A stretch of DNA of 64,000 nucleotides from the NCBI RefSeq assembly GCF_001650725.1, contig NZ_LXVX01000039.1, positions 1 to 64,000 of the forward strand, given 5' to 3'. Below, piece after piece: positions 9,363-17,618 of the stretch. The stretch's first letter is position 1. The number at the start of each line of letters is the position of its first letter. A program made the translations under genes and the position numbers. Source of the DNA: Sphingobium sp. TCM1. GTDB lineage: Bacteria > Pseudomonadota > Alphaproteobacteria > Sphingomonadales > Sphingomonadaceae. The notes beneath the pieces are model-generated. The model was given only the letters and a program-made list of their open reading frames with translations, ran no database searches and was not told the origin of the DNA.

Positions 9363-10148
9363 CTATTCCACCCCGCGCCGCACCTTCGCCCGGCGGGCGA
9401 AAATGTTGAGGCACTCGACCAGCGTCGAAAAGGCCATGGCCGCGTAGATATAGCCCTTGGGCACATGCACGCCGAAACCATCGGCGATCAGCACCGCACC
9501 GATCATCAGCAGGAAGCCCAGCGCCAGCATCACCACGGTCGGGTTGCGCGCGATGAAGTTGGCGAGCGGGTCCGCCGCCAGCAGCATCACCGTCACCGCC
9601 ACGACCACCGCGATCACCATGACCGCCAGATTGTCCGTCATGCCCACCGCCGTCAGGATCGAATCGAGCGAGAAGATCATGTCGAGCAGGATGATCTGCA
9701 CGATCGCCGCGCCGAAGGTCATCGTCGCAACGCTCCGCTTGTCGAGCATATCGTCGCTGCCGGACGGGTCGACATTATGATGGATTTCCTTCGTCGCCTT
9801 CCAGATGAGGAACAGGCCGCCGCCGATCAGGATCATGTCGCGCCAGGAAAATTCGGTTTCGAAGGTCGGCGCGCCATGCGTGTCGAGCGGGCCGCTGAGG
9901 CCCAGGTCGAACACCGGCTGGGTCAGCCCGACGATCCAGGCGATCATCGACAGCAGGACGAGGCGCATCCCCAGCGCCAGGCCGATGCCGATCCGCCGCG
10001 CCTTCGGCCGCTGCGCCTCCGGCAGCTTGTTGGTGAGGATGGAAATGAAGACGAGATTGTCGATGCCCAGCACGACCTCCATCACCACCAGCGCGATGAG
10101 CGCGGCAAGGGCCGTGGGATCGGTGAAGGCGGCGATGAGACTGTCCAT
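9363..10148 (-). CDS. TerC/Alx family integral membrane protein
   Basis: A 261-residue polytopic membrane protein with the TerC signatures [16 protein letters not shown] (acidic residues in helix 1) and [14 protein letters not shown] in mid-protein. Members have been linked to manganese export and metallation of exported proteins, and to tellurite resistance. The ATG at 10148 has a GAGGAAC ribosome site. It is divergent from fructose-bisphosphatase across a 213-base region holding a perfect palindrome (10224-10237). Confidence 0.88.
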   Translation of the reverse strand: MDSLIAAFTDPTALAALIALVVMEVVLGIDNLVFISILTNKLPEAQRPKARRIGIGLALGMRLVLLSMIAWIVGLTQPVFDLGLSGPLDTHGAPTFETEFSWRDMILIGGGLFLIWKATKEIHHNVDPSGSDDMLDKRSVATMTFGAAIVQIILLDMIFSLDSILTAVGMTDNLAVMVIAVVVAVTVMLLAADPLANFIARNPTVVMLALGFLLMIGAVLIADGFGVHVPKGYIYAAMAFSTLVECLNIFARRAKVRRGVE

Positions 10149-10223
10149 GATGTTCCTCTTTGTCGTGCCCATTGGCACGCCAGCGCAACGACAGGAGCGG
10201 CCTCTCGTTCCGCCATACATAGT

Positions 10224-10237
10224 TTGTCACATGACAA
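10224..10237. promoter_or_regulatory. palindrome TTGTCA-CA-TGACAA in a divergent promoter region
   Basis: A perfect 6-2-6 inverted repeat lies between the divergent terC-like gene and fbp, 76 bases from the former and 124 from the latter. Its size fits a dimeric repressor or activator site. The regulator is unknown. Confidence 0.35.
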
Positions 10238-10361
10238 CGCTAACAGGGACACGGGACGTCGCGTCCGGCTGGACTAGGGCGTTTCTCTCCCGTAGCGAGG
10301 GCGTGTCATCCCCGGTCCGGCCCCGGCCGCGATCTCCCGACCCATTCGCGAAAGGCGTTTC

Positions 10362-11381
10362 ATGGCTCGAACCACCCTCACCCGCTTCCTCATCGAACAG
10401 CAGCGCCAGGCCAATGCCCTGCCGGCCGAATTGCGCCTGCTGATCGAAACCGTCGCCCGCGCCTGCAAGACCATCAGCCATTCGGTGGGCAAGGGCGCGC
10501 TGGGCGAGGTGCTGGGCAGCCTGGACAGCGAGAATGTGCAGGGCGAGGTGCAGAAGAAGCTGGACGTGATCGCCAACGAACTGCTGCTCGACGCCAATGA
10601 ATGGGGCGGCCACCTCGCCGCCATGGCCTCGGAGGAGATGGAGACCATCTATCCCATCCCCAACCGCTATCCCAAGGGCGAGTATCTGATGCTGTTCGAC
10701 CCGATCGACGGGTCCAGCAACATCGACGTCGACCTGTCGGTCGGGACCATCTTTTCCGTCCTGAAAGCCCCCGAAGGCTGCGCCGGACGGGACGTGACGG
10801 AGGAGGATTTCCTCCAGGACGGCCGCCAGCAGGTCGCAGCCGGCTATGCGATCTACGGTCCCCAGACGATCCTGGTGCTGAGCGTGGGCGCCGGCGTCCA
10901 TGAATTCACCCTCGACCGGGAGGTCGGCAGCTGGGTCCTGACCGACGCCAACATGCAGATGCCCCAGGGCAAGTGCGAGTTCGCCATCAACATGTCGAAC
11001 CGCCGCCAATGGTCGCCCGCCGTCACCCGCTATGTCGACGAGCGCGTCCTGGGCGCGGCGGGGCCGTGCGGCAAGGATTACAACATGCGCTGGACCGCAT
11101 CCATGGTGGCGGACGTGCATCGCATCCTGAAGCGCGGCGGCATCTTCATGTATCCTTATGACCACCGCAGCCCCGGCAAGGCGAAGCTGCGGCTGATGTA
11201 TGAGGCCAATCCGATGAGCTACCTGATCGAACAGGCCGGCGGCGCATCGAGCGACGGCTTCATGCCGATCATGGACGTGCCCGCCAGGGGGCTGCACCAG
11301 CGGGTCGGCGTGGTGCTGGGCGATACGGCCGAAGTGGAGGCCGTGGTCGCCTATGGCCGGGAGGAACAGGCCGCGGCCTGA
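10362..11381 (+). CDS. fbp: class 1 fructose-1,6-bisphosphatase
   Basis: A 339-residue cytosolic gluconeogenic enzyme converting fructose 1,6-bisphosphate to fructose 6-phosphate plus phosphate. The metal-binding motif [10 protein letters not shown] is at about residue 113, and '[20 protein letters not shown]' is a typical class 1 block near 265. Length matches the family. An AAAGGCG ribosome site precedes the ATG. Monocistronic, convergent with the small gene at 11418. Confidence 0.95.
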   Translation: MARTTLTRFLIEQQRQANALPAELRLLIETVARACKTISHSVGKGALGEVLGSLDSENVQGEVQKKLDVIANELLLDANEWGGHLAAMASEEMETIYPIPNRYPKGEYLMLFDPIDGSSNIDVDLSVGTIFSVLKAPEGCAGRDVTEEDFLQDGRQQVAAGYAIYGPQTILVLSVGAGVHEFTLDREVGSWVLTDANMQMPQGKCEFAINMSNRRQWSPAVTRYVDERVLGAAGPCGKDYNMRWTASMVADVHRILKRGGIFMYPYDHRSPGKAKLRLMYEANPMSYLIEQAGGASSDGFMPIMDVPARGLHQRVGVVLGDTAEVEAVVAYGREEQAAA

Positions 11382-11390
11382 TCCCCGCAC

Positions 11391-11418
11391 GGTTGGGTCG
11401 GCCGATGCCGGCTCAACC
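11391..11418. terminator. hairpin between convergent genes
   Basis: A 12-bp stem (GGTTGGGTCGGC / GCCGGCTCAACC, two wobble pairs) closes a CGAT loop just past the fbp stop and touches the stop codon of the opposite gene. There is no clear T run, so its terminator role is inferred from position. Confidence 0.45.
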
Positions 11419-11612
11419 TACCCCTCGATCAGGTCGAGATAGGCGACCACGTCATTGTCGGTCGCCAGGAAGAGGCCGTCCTGCACTTCGGCGGGCTGTT
11501 GTTCGGCGACGTGGAGCGCCTGGGACAATGGCCCGTACATGATGGTCATCGCGGCCCCGTCATCGCCCAGATGGTAGAGGCGGACGGTCGCGCTGTCATA
11601 GGTGGTTCGCAT
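11418..11612 (-). CDS. small hypothetical protein (64 aa)
   Basis: A short soluble protein (MRTTYDSATVRLYHLGDDGA...) with a mildly acidic C-terminus (ATDNDVVAYLDLIEG). No domain is recognised. Codon use is like the neighbours, and the frame fills the space between fbp and the beta-helix gene without overlap, which supports a real gene. Confidence 0.6.
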   Translation of the reverse strand: MRTTYDSATVRLYHLGDDGAAMTIMYGPLSQALHVAEQQPAEVQDGLFLATDNDVVAYLDLIEG

Positions 11613-11656
11613 CCCCCTGCCCTAGCAGAACGGCCCCGAAAAGTCAGCGCCCTCCC

Positions 11657-12595
11657 TCAACGCCGGTCCTTGACCTTCATCGACGGCGCCAGATCGTTCG
11701 CGCCGATCCGGACCGGATCATCGGTGAAATTGGCGACGAAGGTCGAATTGCGCTCGACCCCCGGCACGAAACCCGCCCGGTTCCCATCGATCACCAGTCC
11801 GGCGCTCGACTGTTCGCGGCCCTCCGGCGCGACGGTGATGAAGGCGGACCAATTGTCCTTGTCCTTGCCCTGCACCATTTCGTTGCCGCTGATGACCCCG
11901 CTCGCCCCGTTGCTGAGGTCGATCATGTAGTTGGTCAATCGCCCGCCGCTGTCGTCGAAGCTGTTGCCGGTGATGGTGACGCGGGCGGTGCGGGTTTTCA
12001 GATAATGGCCGCCATCGCCCTGGTCGAAGCGGCTGTTGGTGACGGAGAGGCTGGCGAGCCGCCCGATATAGATGCCGTGCGCGCAGTCGAGATCGCGGTC
12101 GCAACGGCCGAGATGGCGGAAGGTCGACTTGTCGATGACCACCTGCCCGTCGCCATGATCGCCGGTCAATATGCCTTCCTCGCTGTTGCGGAACAGGCTG
12201 TTGCGGACGGCGAGGTTGCCGCTTTCGAGGCGGATGCCCGCGCCATTGCCGTCGGGCACGCGGATATTCTGGAAGATGATCCCCTCGACCGTGCTGGACC
12301 GGCCGCGCAGCACCAGCGCCGCCTTGCCCTCGCACGGCACGCCGTCGAAGATGGCGGTGCCCGGCGTCGCGGCGCGGATGGTGACGTCGCCGCCCTGCTG
12401 CACCGCGCACTGGCGATAGGTGCCGGGCGCCACCAGCACCGTGCCGCGCCCGTCGCCGATCGCGGCGAGCGCGTCGCCCAGTGACGCAAAGGTGCGGCCG
12501 GTTTCGGTAACGGTGAAGGGCGCGGCGTTGCCCTGCGCCAGCGCGGTGGCGCCGATCGCGACGGAGACGAGGAGGCTGGTGGAGAGGATACGCAT
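11657..12595 (-). CDS. secreted right-handed parallel beta-helix protein
   Basis: A 312-residue protein with an N-terminal signal (MRILSTSLLVSVAIGATALA, cleavage near AQG). The body has repeated short coils, each with a V-x-I/I-x-N core (VTIRAATPG, VEGIIFQNIRV, LAVRNSLFRN, VVIDKSTFRH, LSVTNSRFDQ, VTITGNSFDD), the pattern of pectate-lyase-like or NosD-like beta helices. Substrate unknown; likely periplasmic or secreted carbohydrate binding or lysis. Start 12595 was chosen for the signal peptide. Confidence 0.8.
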   Translation of the reverse strand: MRILSTSLLVSVAIGATALAQGNAAPFTVTETGRTFASLGDALAAIGDGRGTVLVAPGTYRQCAVQQGGDVTIRAATPGTAIFDGVPCEGKAALVLRGRSSTVEGIIFQNIRVPDGNGAGIRLESGNLAVRNSLFRNSEEGILTGDHGDGQVVIDKSTFRHLGRCDRDLDCAHGIYIGRLASLSVTNSRFDQGDGGHYLKTRTARVTITGNSFDDSGGRLTNYMIDLSNGASGVISGNEMVQGKDKDNWSAFITVAPEGREQSSAGLVIDGNRAGFVPGVERNSTFVANFTDDPVRIGANDLAPSMKVKDRR

Positions 12596-12801
12596 GGCGT
12601 GGACGATAGGCCCGGCCGATTGCAGGACCAAGGCGGGAACGGGGTTAATGGCGCGCTGGCCCGATATGGGACAGGTGCGCGCGGGTGGATGAAGGACGCG
12701 GCCGAGGGGCGCGGCGGGACGGTCATCACCGGGTCACGCCCGCGAAGTTCACAGTGTCGCTGGTTCCATATTCGCGGCGAAATCGCGCCGGATGCGCCAG
12801 C

Positions 12802-12922
12802 GACGCGCCGGGAACGCGCCCCCGACGCGACGACGACGCGCCTGTCGGGTCACAATGACGCGCCGCGAGGGTCATAGTGACGCGCCCCCCACGCATCAGC
12901 GACGCGCCGGCCGGGTCACATC
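12802..12922. repeat. 22-bp imperfect tandem repeat array
   Basis: Units begin GACGCGCC at 12802, 12835, 12857, 12879 and 12901; the last four are back to back at exactly 22 bases. Between 12823 and 12835 an 11-base half unit (GACGCGACGAC) keeps phase. Most units continue with a GGGTCACA-like or related block. Since 22 is not a multiple of 3 the array is unlikely to be coding. It runs over the stop of the HTH gene (12896). The rest of the 300-base gap 12596-12895 shows nothing else I can name. Confidence 0.7.
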
Positions 12923-13195
12923 GGCCGGGACGGCGGGCCGGCCGGAATGGGCAGCGAAGGGATCGGCGAGGCTCTGCGCATGGAGCGCGAGCGCGCTGGT
13001 CCATGTCCGGTCGAACACCGTCCCCGCCAGCCGCCGCCGCAACCGATGCGCGCTGGCGGGCGACATGCCTGCGGCCCGCGCCGCCTGCGTCACATTGCCG
13101 GTCGCGAGCAGGGTGGTGAGGAAAAGGCGCTGCCGCTCCGGCGTCCAGCGGACGCGGTCGGCTGCGGGCGGATTGGGGTCGGGCTGCTGGTCCAT
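12896..13195 (-). CDS. small helix-turn-helix protein
   Basis: About 99 residues. The core RVRWTPERQRLFLTTLLATG followed by NVTQAARAAGMSPASAHRLR is a recognisable helix-turn-helix (about residues 16-55), of the kind seen in short sphingomonad DNA-binding proteins. The C-terminal 25 residues are basic and Pro/Arg-rich and are encoded partly by the tandem repeat, so the true end may have drifted. Starts at 13201 or 13195 both fit. Target unknown; the adjacent repeat array is a candidate. Confidence 0.6.
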   Translation of the reverse strand: MDQQPDPNPPAADRVRWTPERQRLFLTTLLATGNVTQAARAAGMSPASAHRLRRRLAGTVFDRTWTSALALHAQSLADPFAAHSGRPAVPADVTRPARR

Positions 13196-13294
13196 CGACA
13201 AGGATAGATCAGATGAAATCCTATTTTGGAAGAGGAATAGGATTTTGGGGAGCGGACCTTGCTACCGCAGCGCCTTCGACGAACATTCGGGAAT

Positions 13295-13603
13295 ATGGAC
13301 GCGCGCATTCCAGTTGCCGATGCCAGGCGGCAGGTGGCGACGGAAATCGAAACCTTCGTGGTGCCGACGCCGCGTCCTGACCAGTTAGGAGAGGCACTCC
13401 CCGCCGCATGGTTTGTGCAGCAACCAGATGAGATGAGAGCGGCTTTGACCGAGCATTACCTCGTCGAGATTGATGGTGACGCGCGCTTCCCCGGAAGCAT
13501 CCCCAAGCCGGTGCCAAGGCGGGTTATCATTGTCGCCGAGGATGACGATATCGTCCTCGCTTGCGATCCTGACCCTGGCGGTGATTTCGCTTTGATATCC
13601 TAG
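13295..13603 (+). CDS. hypothetical protein (uncertain)
   Basis: A 102-residue frame starting MDARIPVADARRQVATEIET. The middle (QLGEALPAAWFVQQPDEMRAALTEHYLVEID) looks like a soluble acidic protein, but no family is recognised. A competing long frame on the opposite strand (13385-13867) cannot be excluded. Codon third positions are moderately G/C rich in the chosen frame. 13604-13883 contains no gene I can support. Confidence 0.35.
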   Translation: MDARIPVADARRQVATEIETFVVPTPRPDQLGEALPAAWFVQQPDEMRAALTEHYLVEIDGDARFPGSIPKPVPRRVIIVAEDDDIVLACDPDPGGDFALIS

Positions 13604-13883
13604 TCGGCTTCCGGCTTTGGTGTATCGCCCATTCGCGGCCATGCCGTGGATCGCTTCATGGCACGCCAGGCAGGGCGGTTGCCTAAACCGGTGGCATGGA
13701 AGTTCCGTAAGGGGGCGTTGGCGGCCAAGCAGCATGCGGCCACTGTCACCGGATAGCAGCGCCCGGTGGTCGGGAGCAGCCCGGCGCCGGGCATCAATCG
13801 GATGAATCGACTGGCAAGGCGCTTGATAGTGATTGCCGTGGGAGGCAAAGGCCGTTGATCCTCCCACTTGGTTCGGATGAGAA

Positions 13884-14120
13884 ATGCAAAAATTACTTAG
13901 GGTTATAATCGTTGTCGTCGTGGCTGTGATCGTGATGTTCGGCGGCCGATGGTATATGTATGTGGCGCAAGGCAGCAGTCCTTACGACGAGGTTGGCGTC
14001 GCTTTGAATGGCTATATGCCTGCGCCTTTGCGGGATTGGGGCTGCCACAAGATGCAATCGCGGTTCCCGGGCCAGTTGCCCCCCTATGGTTGCTCGGTGG
14101 ATGGCCGTAACTGGATCTGA
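13884..14120 (+). CDS. small membrane-anchored hypothetical protein
   Basis: A 78-residue protein with one N-terminal helix (LLRVIIVVVVAVIVMFGG) and a short exported or cytosolic tail with conserved-looking SSPYDEVG, MPAPLRDWGCHKMQ and LPPYGC segments. Two Cys residues could pair outside the membrane. It resembles small proteins I recall in sphingomonads, but no function is known. A hairpin follows the stop. Confidence 0.65.
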   Translation: MQKLLRVIIVVVVAVIVMFGGRWYMYVAQGSSPYDEVGVALNGYMPAPLRDWGCHKMQSRFPGQLPPYGCSVDGRNWI

Positions 14121-14127
14121 GCTTCTG

Positions 14128-14155
14128 ACCTGCCGCCTGCAAAATGGCGGCAGGT
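14128..14155 (+). terminator. hairpin after the small membrane protein gene
   Basis: Perfect 10-bp stem ACCTGCCGCC / GGCGGCAGGT with an 8-base loop, starting 8 bases past the stop. No T run follows, so termination is probable rather than proven. It also marks the left limit of the AT-rich unit. 14156-14359 holds no gene; TTGACT/TTGACG and TTTATC motifs near 14320-14346 could form the promoter of the next gene. Confidence 0.5.
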
Positions 14156-14359
14156 ATGGATTACGCGCCGGATTGCGCCAATTTTCGCCGTTCGGCGGCT
14201 CATTTGAATTACCCGAAAGCGGTCATTCGGTCGGAGGCGCTGTCACCGTGATGATGCCCGGCGACGGTGGTTAGGTGATTGGCGGCTTTGAAGCATGGAA
14301 GGTCTGCTAACCGCTTGACTTGAGCTTGACGAAAACCAGCTTTATCGCGCAACTGGGCT

Positions 14360-15295
14360 ATGGCGCAGAAACCTTTGTCGGAAATCGAGTATTTTTTACA
14401 GCACGGCGACGCCATTGGTTTCCCCGCAACATACGACGGTCGCGCCTATGATTTGATGATGCGCGGCCTTCAGGGGCAGCTCCAAACCAGTCAGCTGATG
14501 ACAGACCTGTCAAATAAGCTCACAGATCTTGCAAAAAGCTATGCGGGTGGACGTCCTGATCTTCTTTTTTATAATTCGAAGCCAACTGAATTTCCTGTTC
14601 TTGTTAAGCCATTCCAAAGCGTCAAAAACAAAATTTATCGTTTAAATTGCGCTTGGAACCGAGATTTTCCATTAGCCCCAAAAAAGTTCAAAATTGTAAC
14701 AAAAGATAACTTTCTGGAGCACGACAAAATAAATGATCTTTTTCGGACTAGGTTGGTATGCAAGTACATGGACGGCCCCGAGTTTATAGCTCTCGGCATC
14801 AAAGACATGTGTGATGAAAAGAACATTGAATTTCGCCATTATCCCATGAGTACTGATAATGGATATCATTCTTGGCATTGCTACATGAAAATAAGCGGAG
14901 AAATACTTAGCGGCGATGAGGTGGCAGTCCGCCAAATTTGGTTAGAAATTCAAATCACCACGCAGCTAACTGAACTGATTACCGGCCTAACCCACGATTT
15001 ATATGGTGGCACTAGAAATCTCTCGAGTAGTCGGAGCGACACAGACTGGAAATGGCGTCCAGAAAGTCAGCAATTTAAAGCGACCTACCTCGGTCACACA
15101 CTTCATTTGCTAGAAGGGATCATTCAGACTTTTCGCGACGACGTACTTGGAATAAATCCAAATCAATCGAGCGCGAATTCGAAAAGTCTTGACGGCAGGA
15201 CAGATGAAACGCTCGATACTGATATGATGGCGTATGTGCCACACCCTTCTTCTGAACAAACCGCCGAGCATGGCGAAGGAGATCAAAAATCATGA
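14360..15295 (+). CDS. RelA/SpoT-like nucleotidyltransferase domain protein
   Basis: A 311-residue soluble protein. I see the synthetase-type signatures of the RelA/SpoT fold in order: a basic segment with KKFKIVTKDNFLEHDKINDL (about 109-128), RTRLVCKYMDG (about 129-139, the D-x-x-G-x-R...Y region with the Asp in INDLF), GYHSWHCYMKI (about 168-178) and EIQITTQLTEL (about 196-206, the catalytic Glu/EIQ-R-T position, here T-T). There is no HD hydrolase, TGS or ACT domain. Family members transfer pyrophosphate to GDP/GTP or ATP, and some toxins modify tRNA; which applies here cannot be read off. Base composition is AT-rich (35% G+C in one 60-base line versus about 68% in a core-gene line). It overlaps the next start by 4 bases. 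Confidence 0.65.
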   Translation: MAQKPLSEIEYFLQHGDAIGFPATYDGRAYDLMMRGLQGQLQTSQLMTDLSNKLTDLAKSYAGGRPDLLFYNSKPTEFPVLVKPFQSVKNKIYRLNCAWNRDFPLAPKKFKIVTKDNFLEHDKINDLFRTRLVCKYMDGPEFIALGIKDMCDEKNIEFRHYPMSTDNGYHSWHCYMKISGEILSGDEVAVRQIWLEIQITTQLTELITGLTHDLYGGTRNLSSSRSDTDWKWRPESQQFKATYLGHTLHLLEGIIQTFRDDVLGINPNQSSANSKSLDGRTDETLDTDMMAYVPHPSSEQTAEHGEGDQKS

Positions 15296-16896
15296 TCAGC
15301 GCCCCGCAGCCTTCGGTGGTCCATCTGTTTACGGTATTTCGGCAGATTGGAGCCGGGGAACTTCGTATACCTGCGTTTCAGCGGGAATTCGTTTGGAAAC
15401 CTCGGCAGATTATTGAATTACTAAACAGTGTCCGGGAACAGTATCCTATTGGAAGCATTCTTCTGTGGAGTGTTGACAGGAAAGTCTTAGAAATTGCTAG
15501 TAACAGGGTAACATCTTTTCCTGAAGTTCCTGAATTATATCCTACAAGCTATGTTTTAGATGGCATGCAGAGACTGTCATCTTTGTATGGAACATTTCAT
15601 TTCAAGGATGGGGCGGATGAAATTTTTGATGTGAGGTATGATCTCAGAGCAAAGATATTTTATCACGCGACCGACCGGTCTATTTATGCAGAGGAATCTT
15701 CGATTCCAATTTCTTCTATTCTATCACCGCGTCACTTGCTTGAACAACAGGCTAGGATTGCCAGTTTGCCCGATGGTGACGAGCTTTTGGATGAGATGCT
15801 TGCGACTCAAGCTGCATTCCAAGACTATATGATCCCCATTGTGAAGATAACGGGCGCGGAAGTGGAACGGGTAGTTGGTATTTTCGAGCGAACAAACTCG
15901 ACGGGTACTAGACTTGATACGGTCGACTTCATGCGAGCGATCACATGGAACCAGAATTTTGATCTGAACCATTTTCTCGATCAAGCCCATAGCTCAATAG
16001 AAGACTATGGATTTGAGCTATTCGATGAGACGATAATTAAGTGCGTCGGGCTTTTGCTAGGCGTTGACCCGTCAGACGATGGACTGCTTTCACTTCGAAG
16101 TCGAAGCGCTGCGGATCTAATTTCTGCGTTTCACGAGTTTCCGATAAAAATCAAAGTCGTTTTCGATTTTTTAAGAAATTGGCTGAAGATCGAAAACATG
16201 GCCTATGTACCTTATGAAGGACAGATATTGGTGCTGTTTAAGGCCCTGGCCGTAGAGAACGAGCGCGATCCTGATACGGTCGGCGCGTTAACTCGCTGGT
16301 TCTGGGCCGCTGGATTCAACGAAAGCTTGCGTGGTAAGCCAGATCATTACGTTGTGAAGGCCGTCGATAACTGGCGGACGATGCTTTCTGGGCGCTTGCG
16401 TGGCCTTGAACCGAGGCTGCGACTCAACGCTCAAGATTTTCAAGGTCGACGGCTGATAACTGGCAAAGCATTGTCTGGGGCATTCGCAGCAATGTTTGCC
16501 CATCACAAAGCTAAAAGCTTGATTACTGGGGAGGTTATCCCCGCTAGCGCTTTTATGTCCGCTTCAGATTTAACATCGTTTCAATCAATTTTCGATCGAA
16601 GTGATCTAGCTCGTCATGGATACGATGTTGGCCCTTCTGCAAGGATATTTCCGAATATTATATTGTCTAATAGCTCAGAAGAAACCGGCGCAGGTCACGA
16701 TTGGCGGCAATACATCATTAGAATGTTCGAGGACGGGAGAGAAGACGTCCTTGCTTCTCAATTTATAAATGAGCAAGCTACGCACTGCTTGCTGGATGAT
16801 AATGTGCAGGCATTTTTAGATGTTAGATCTCAAAGCCTTTGGGATTATGCACATTCTCTGGTTGATGACGGGCCATCTCTCATGGAATATAATTGA
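15292..16896 (+). CDS. DUF262 (GmrSD N-terminal-like) protein
   Basis: A 534-residue protein. DUF262 signatures: IPAFQREFVWKPRQIIELL then YPIGSILLW (about 25-60), YVLDGMQRLSSL (about 86-97; usual form DGQQRL, Q changed to M) and FERTNSTGTRLDTVDFMRA (about 197-215). This ParB/Srx-like domain binds or hydrolyses nucleotides in GmrS-type and related defence proteins. The C-terminal part has SIFDRSDLARHGYDVGPSAR and FPNIILSN (about 430-460), which aligns by eye with DUF1524/HNH tails but lacks the expected His pair. AT-rich, ATGA overlap with the preceding gene, so they form one translation unit. A defence or toxin role is inferred. Confidence 0.8.
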   Translation: MISAPQPSVVHLFTVFRQIGAGELRIPAFQREFVWKPRQIIELLNSVREQYPIGSILLWSVDRKVLEIASNRVTSFPEVPELYPTSYVLDGMQRLSSLYGTFHFKDGADEIFDVRYDLRAKIFYHATDRSIYAEESSIPISSILSPRHLLEQQARIASLPDGDELLDEMLATQAAFQDYMIPIVKITGAEVERVVGIFERTNSTGTRLDTVDFMRAITWNQNFDLNHFLDQAHSSIEDYGFELFDETIIKCVGLLLGVDPSDDGLLSLRSRSAADLISAFHEFPIKIKVVFDFLRNWLKIENMAYVPYEGQILVLFKALAVENERDPDTVGALTRWFWAAGFNESLRGKPDHYVVKAVDNWRTMLSGRLRGLEPRLRLNAQDFQGRRLITGKALSGAFAAMFAHHKAKSLITGEVIPASAFMSASDLTSFQSIFDRSDLARHGYDVGPSARIFPNIILSNSSEETGAGHDWRQYIIRMFEDGREDVLASQFINEQATHCLLDDNVQAFLDVRSQSLWDYAHSLVDDGPSLMEYN

Positions 16897-17027
16897 TCAT
16901 TTTCTACAATGTCGACATTTCACCACGAGCCAACGCCCTACGAGCGCCATACCGAAGATCGTGTCCGACAACTATCGCCTCCCGCCGGGCGTTAAGCCGA
17001 CATTCCGCCATCGGCCATTAACGGCCA

Positions 17028-17462
17028 CTACCCCACAAACAAATCCACCTGCTCCGCGTCGGGCAGCACCGCGTCCAGCAGCAGCGAACGGTGGCAGGCT
17101 GCGGGATCGCGTTCGAAGCAGAGCAGGGCCGTGGGCGTTTCCGCCGCCATGTCCTTGAGCTGTTCCGCCTGCACGATCGCCTCCGGCAGGTCGAGCTGGC
17201 GGGCGTAGATTTCGGCGAGGCGGGCGTGGTGGCCCTTGCGTGCGGCCTCCCGCCCTTCGGCAGGCGTGCCCAGCGCCTTGAGCCCGACATAGTCGATCCC
17301 CGCTTCGCGCAGGCCGGCGGCGAGGATGTTCTTCGAGAAGCCGGGCCGCCGCGACAGCGGCACCGCGCGGACATCGGCCAGCAGGCGCACGCCCGCCTGC
17401 GTCAGCGTCGCGATCAGTTCCGCCTGCGTCGCGCCTTCATAGCCGATGGTGAAGATCTTCAT
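17028..17462 (-). CDS. DUF488 family protein
   Basis: A 144-residue soluble protein with MKIFTIGYEG, LADVRAVPLSRRPGFSK and LLCFERDPAACHRSLL, the three hallmark blocks of DUF488. Biochemical role unknown. G+C returns to the level of core genes here, so it marks the right border of the accessory segment. 16897-17027 is a non-coding boundary of 131 bases with nothing recognised. Confidence 0.85.
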   Translation of the reverse strand: MKIFTIGYEGATQAELIATLTQAGVRLLADVRAVPLSRRPGFSKNILAAGLREAGIDYVGLKALGTPAEGREAARKGHHARLAEIYARQLDLPEAIVQAEQLKDMAAETPTALLCFERDPAACHRSLLLDAVLPDAEQVDLFVG

Positions 17463-17583
17463 CGAGGGGAGATAGGGATTGGGGGACGGACCGCCAGTCT
17501 CTTTTGCCGACGGCGATGCGCTTTATCGCGGGGCGCATGGCCCACCCCGCTGCGACTGGCGCGCTACGCGTGCAAGTCTCGCT

Positions 17584-17607
17584 GCCCCTCCCGGAAACGG
17601 GAGGGGC
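17584..17607. repeat. GC-rich palindrome (CCCTCCC/GGGAGGG type)
   Basis: Perfect 10-bp stem GCCCCTCCCG / CGGGAGGGGC with a GAAA loop, 12 bases past the metH stop. No U tract follows on the minus strand, so I class it as one of the CTCCC...GGGAG palindromes seen again at 20231-20320 and 61889-61914. It may still help end the metH transcript. Confidence 0.6.
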
Positions 17608-17618
17608 GTAAAGAGGGA

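Noticed and set aside
12802-12922. Possible CRISPR array
   Set aside because: Units are tandem with no spacers of constant length, imperfect, and no cas genes are near.
13385-13867. 160-codon minus-strand frame with PPCLACHEA, considered as a cytochrome c
   Set aside because: Only one CxxCH and no other cytochrome c features; codon use is not convincing and it conflicts with the plus-strand frame.
14360-15295. Full-length Rel/SpoT stringent-response enzyme
   Set aside because: No HD hydrolase, TGS or ACT domains and only 311 residues; a single-domain synthetase-like protein fits better.
17584-17607. Rho-independent terminator for metH
   Set aside because: Good stem but no U tract on the minus strand; listed as a repeat instead.
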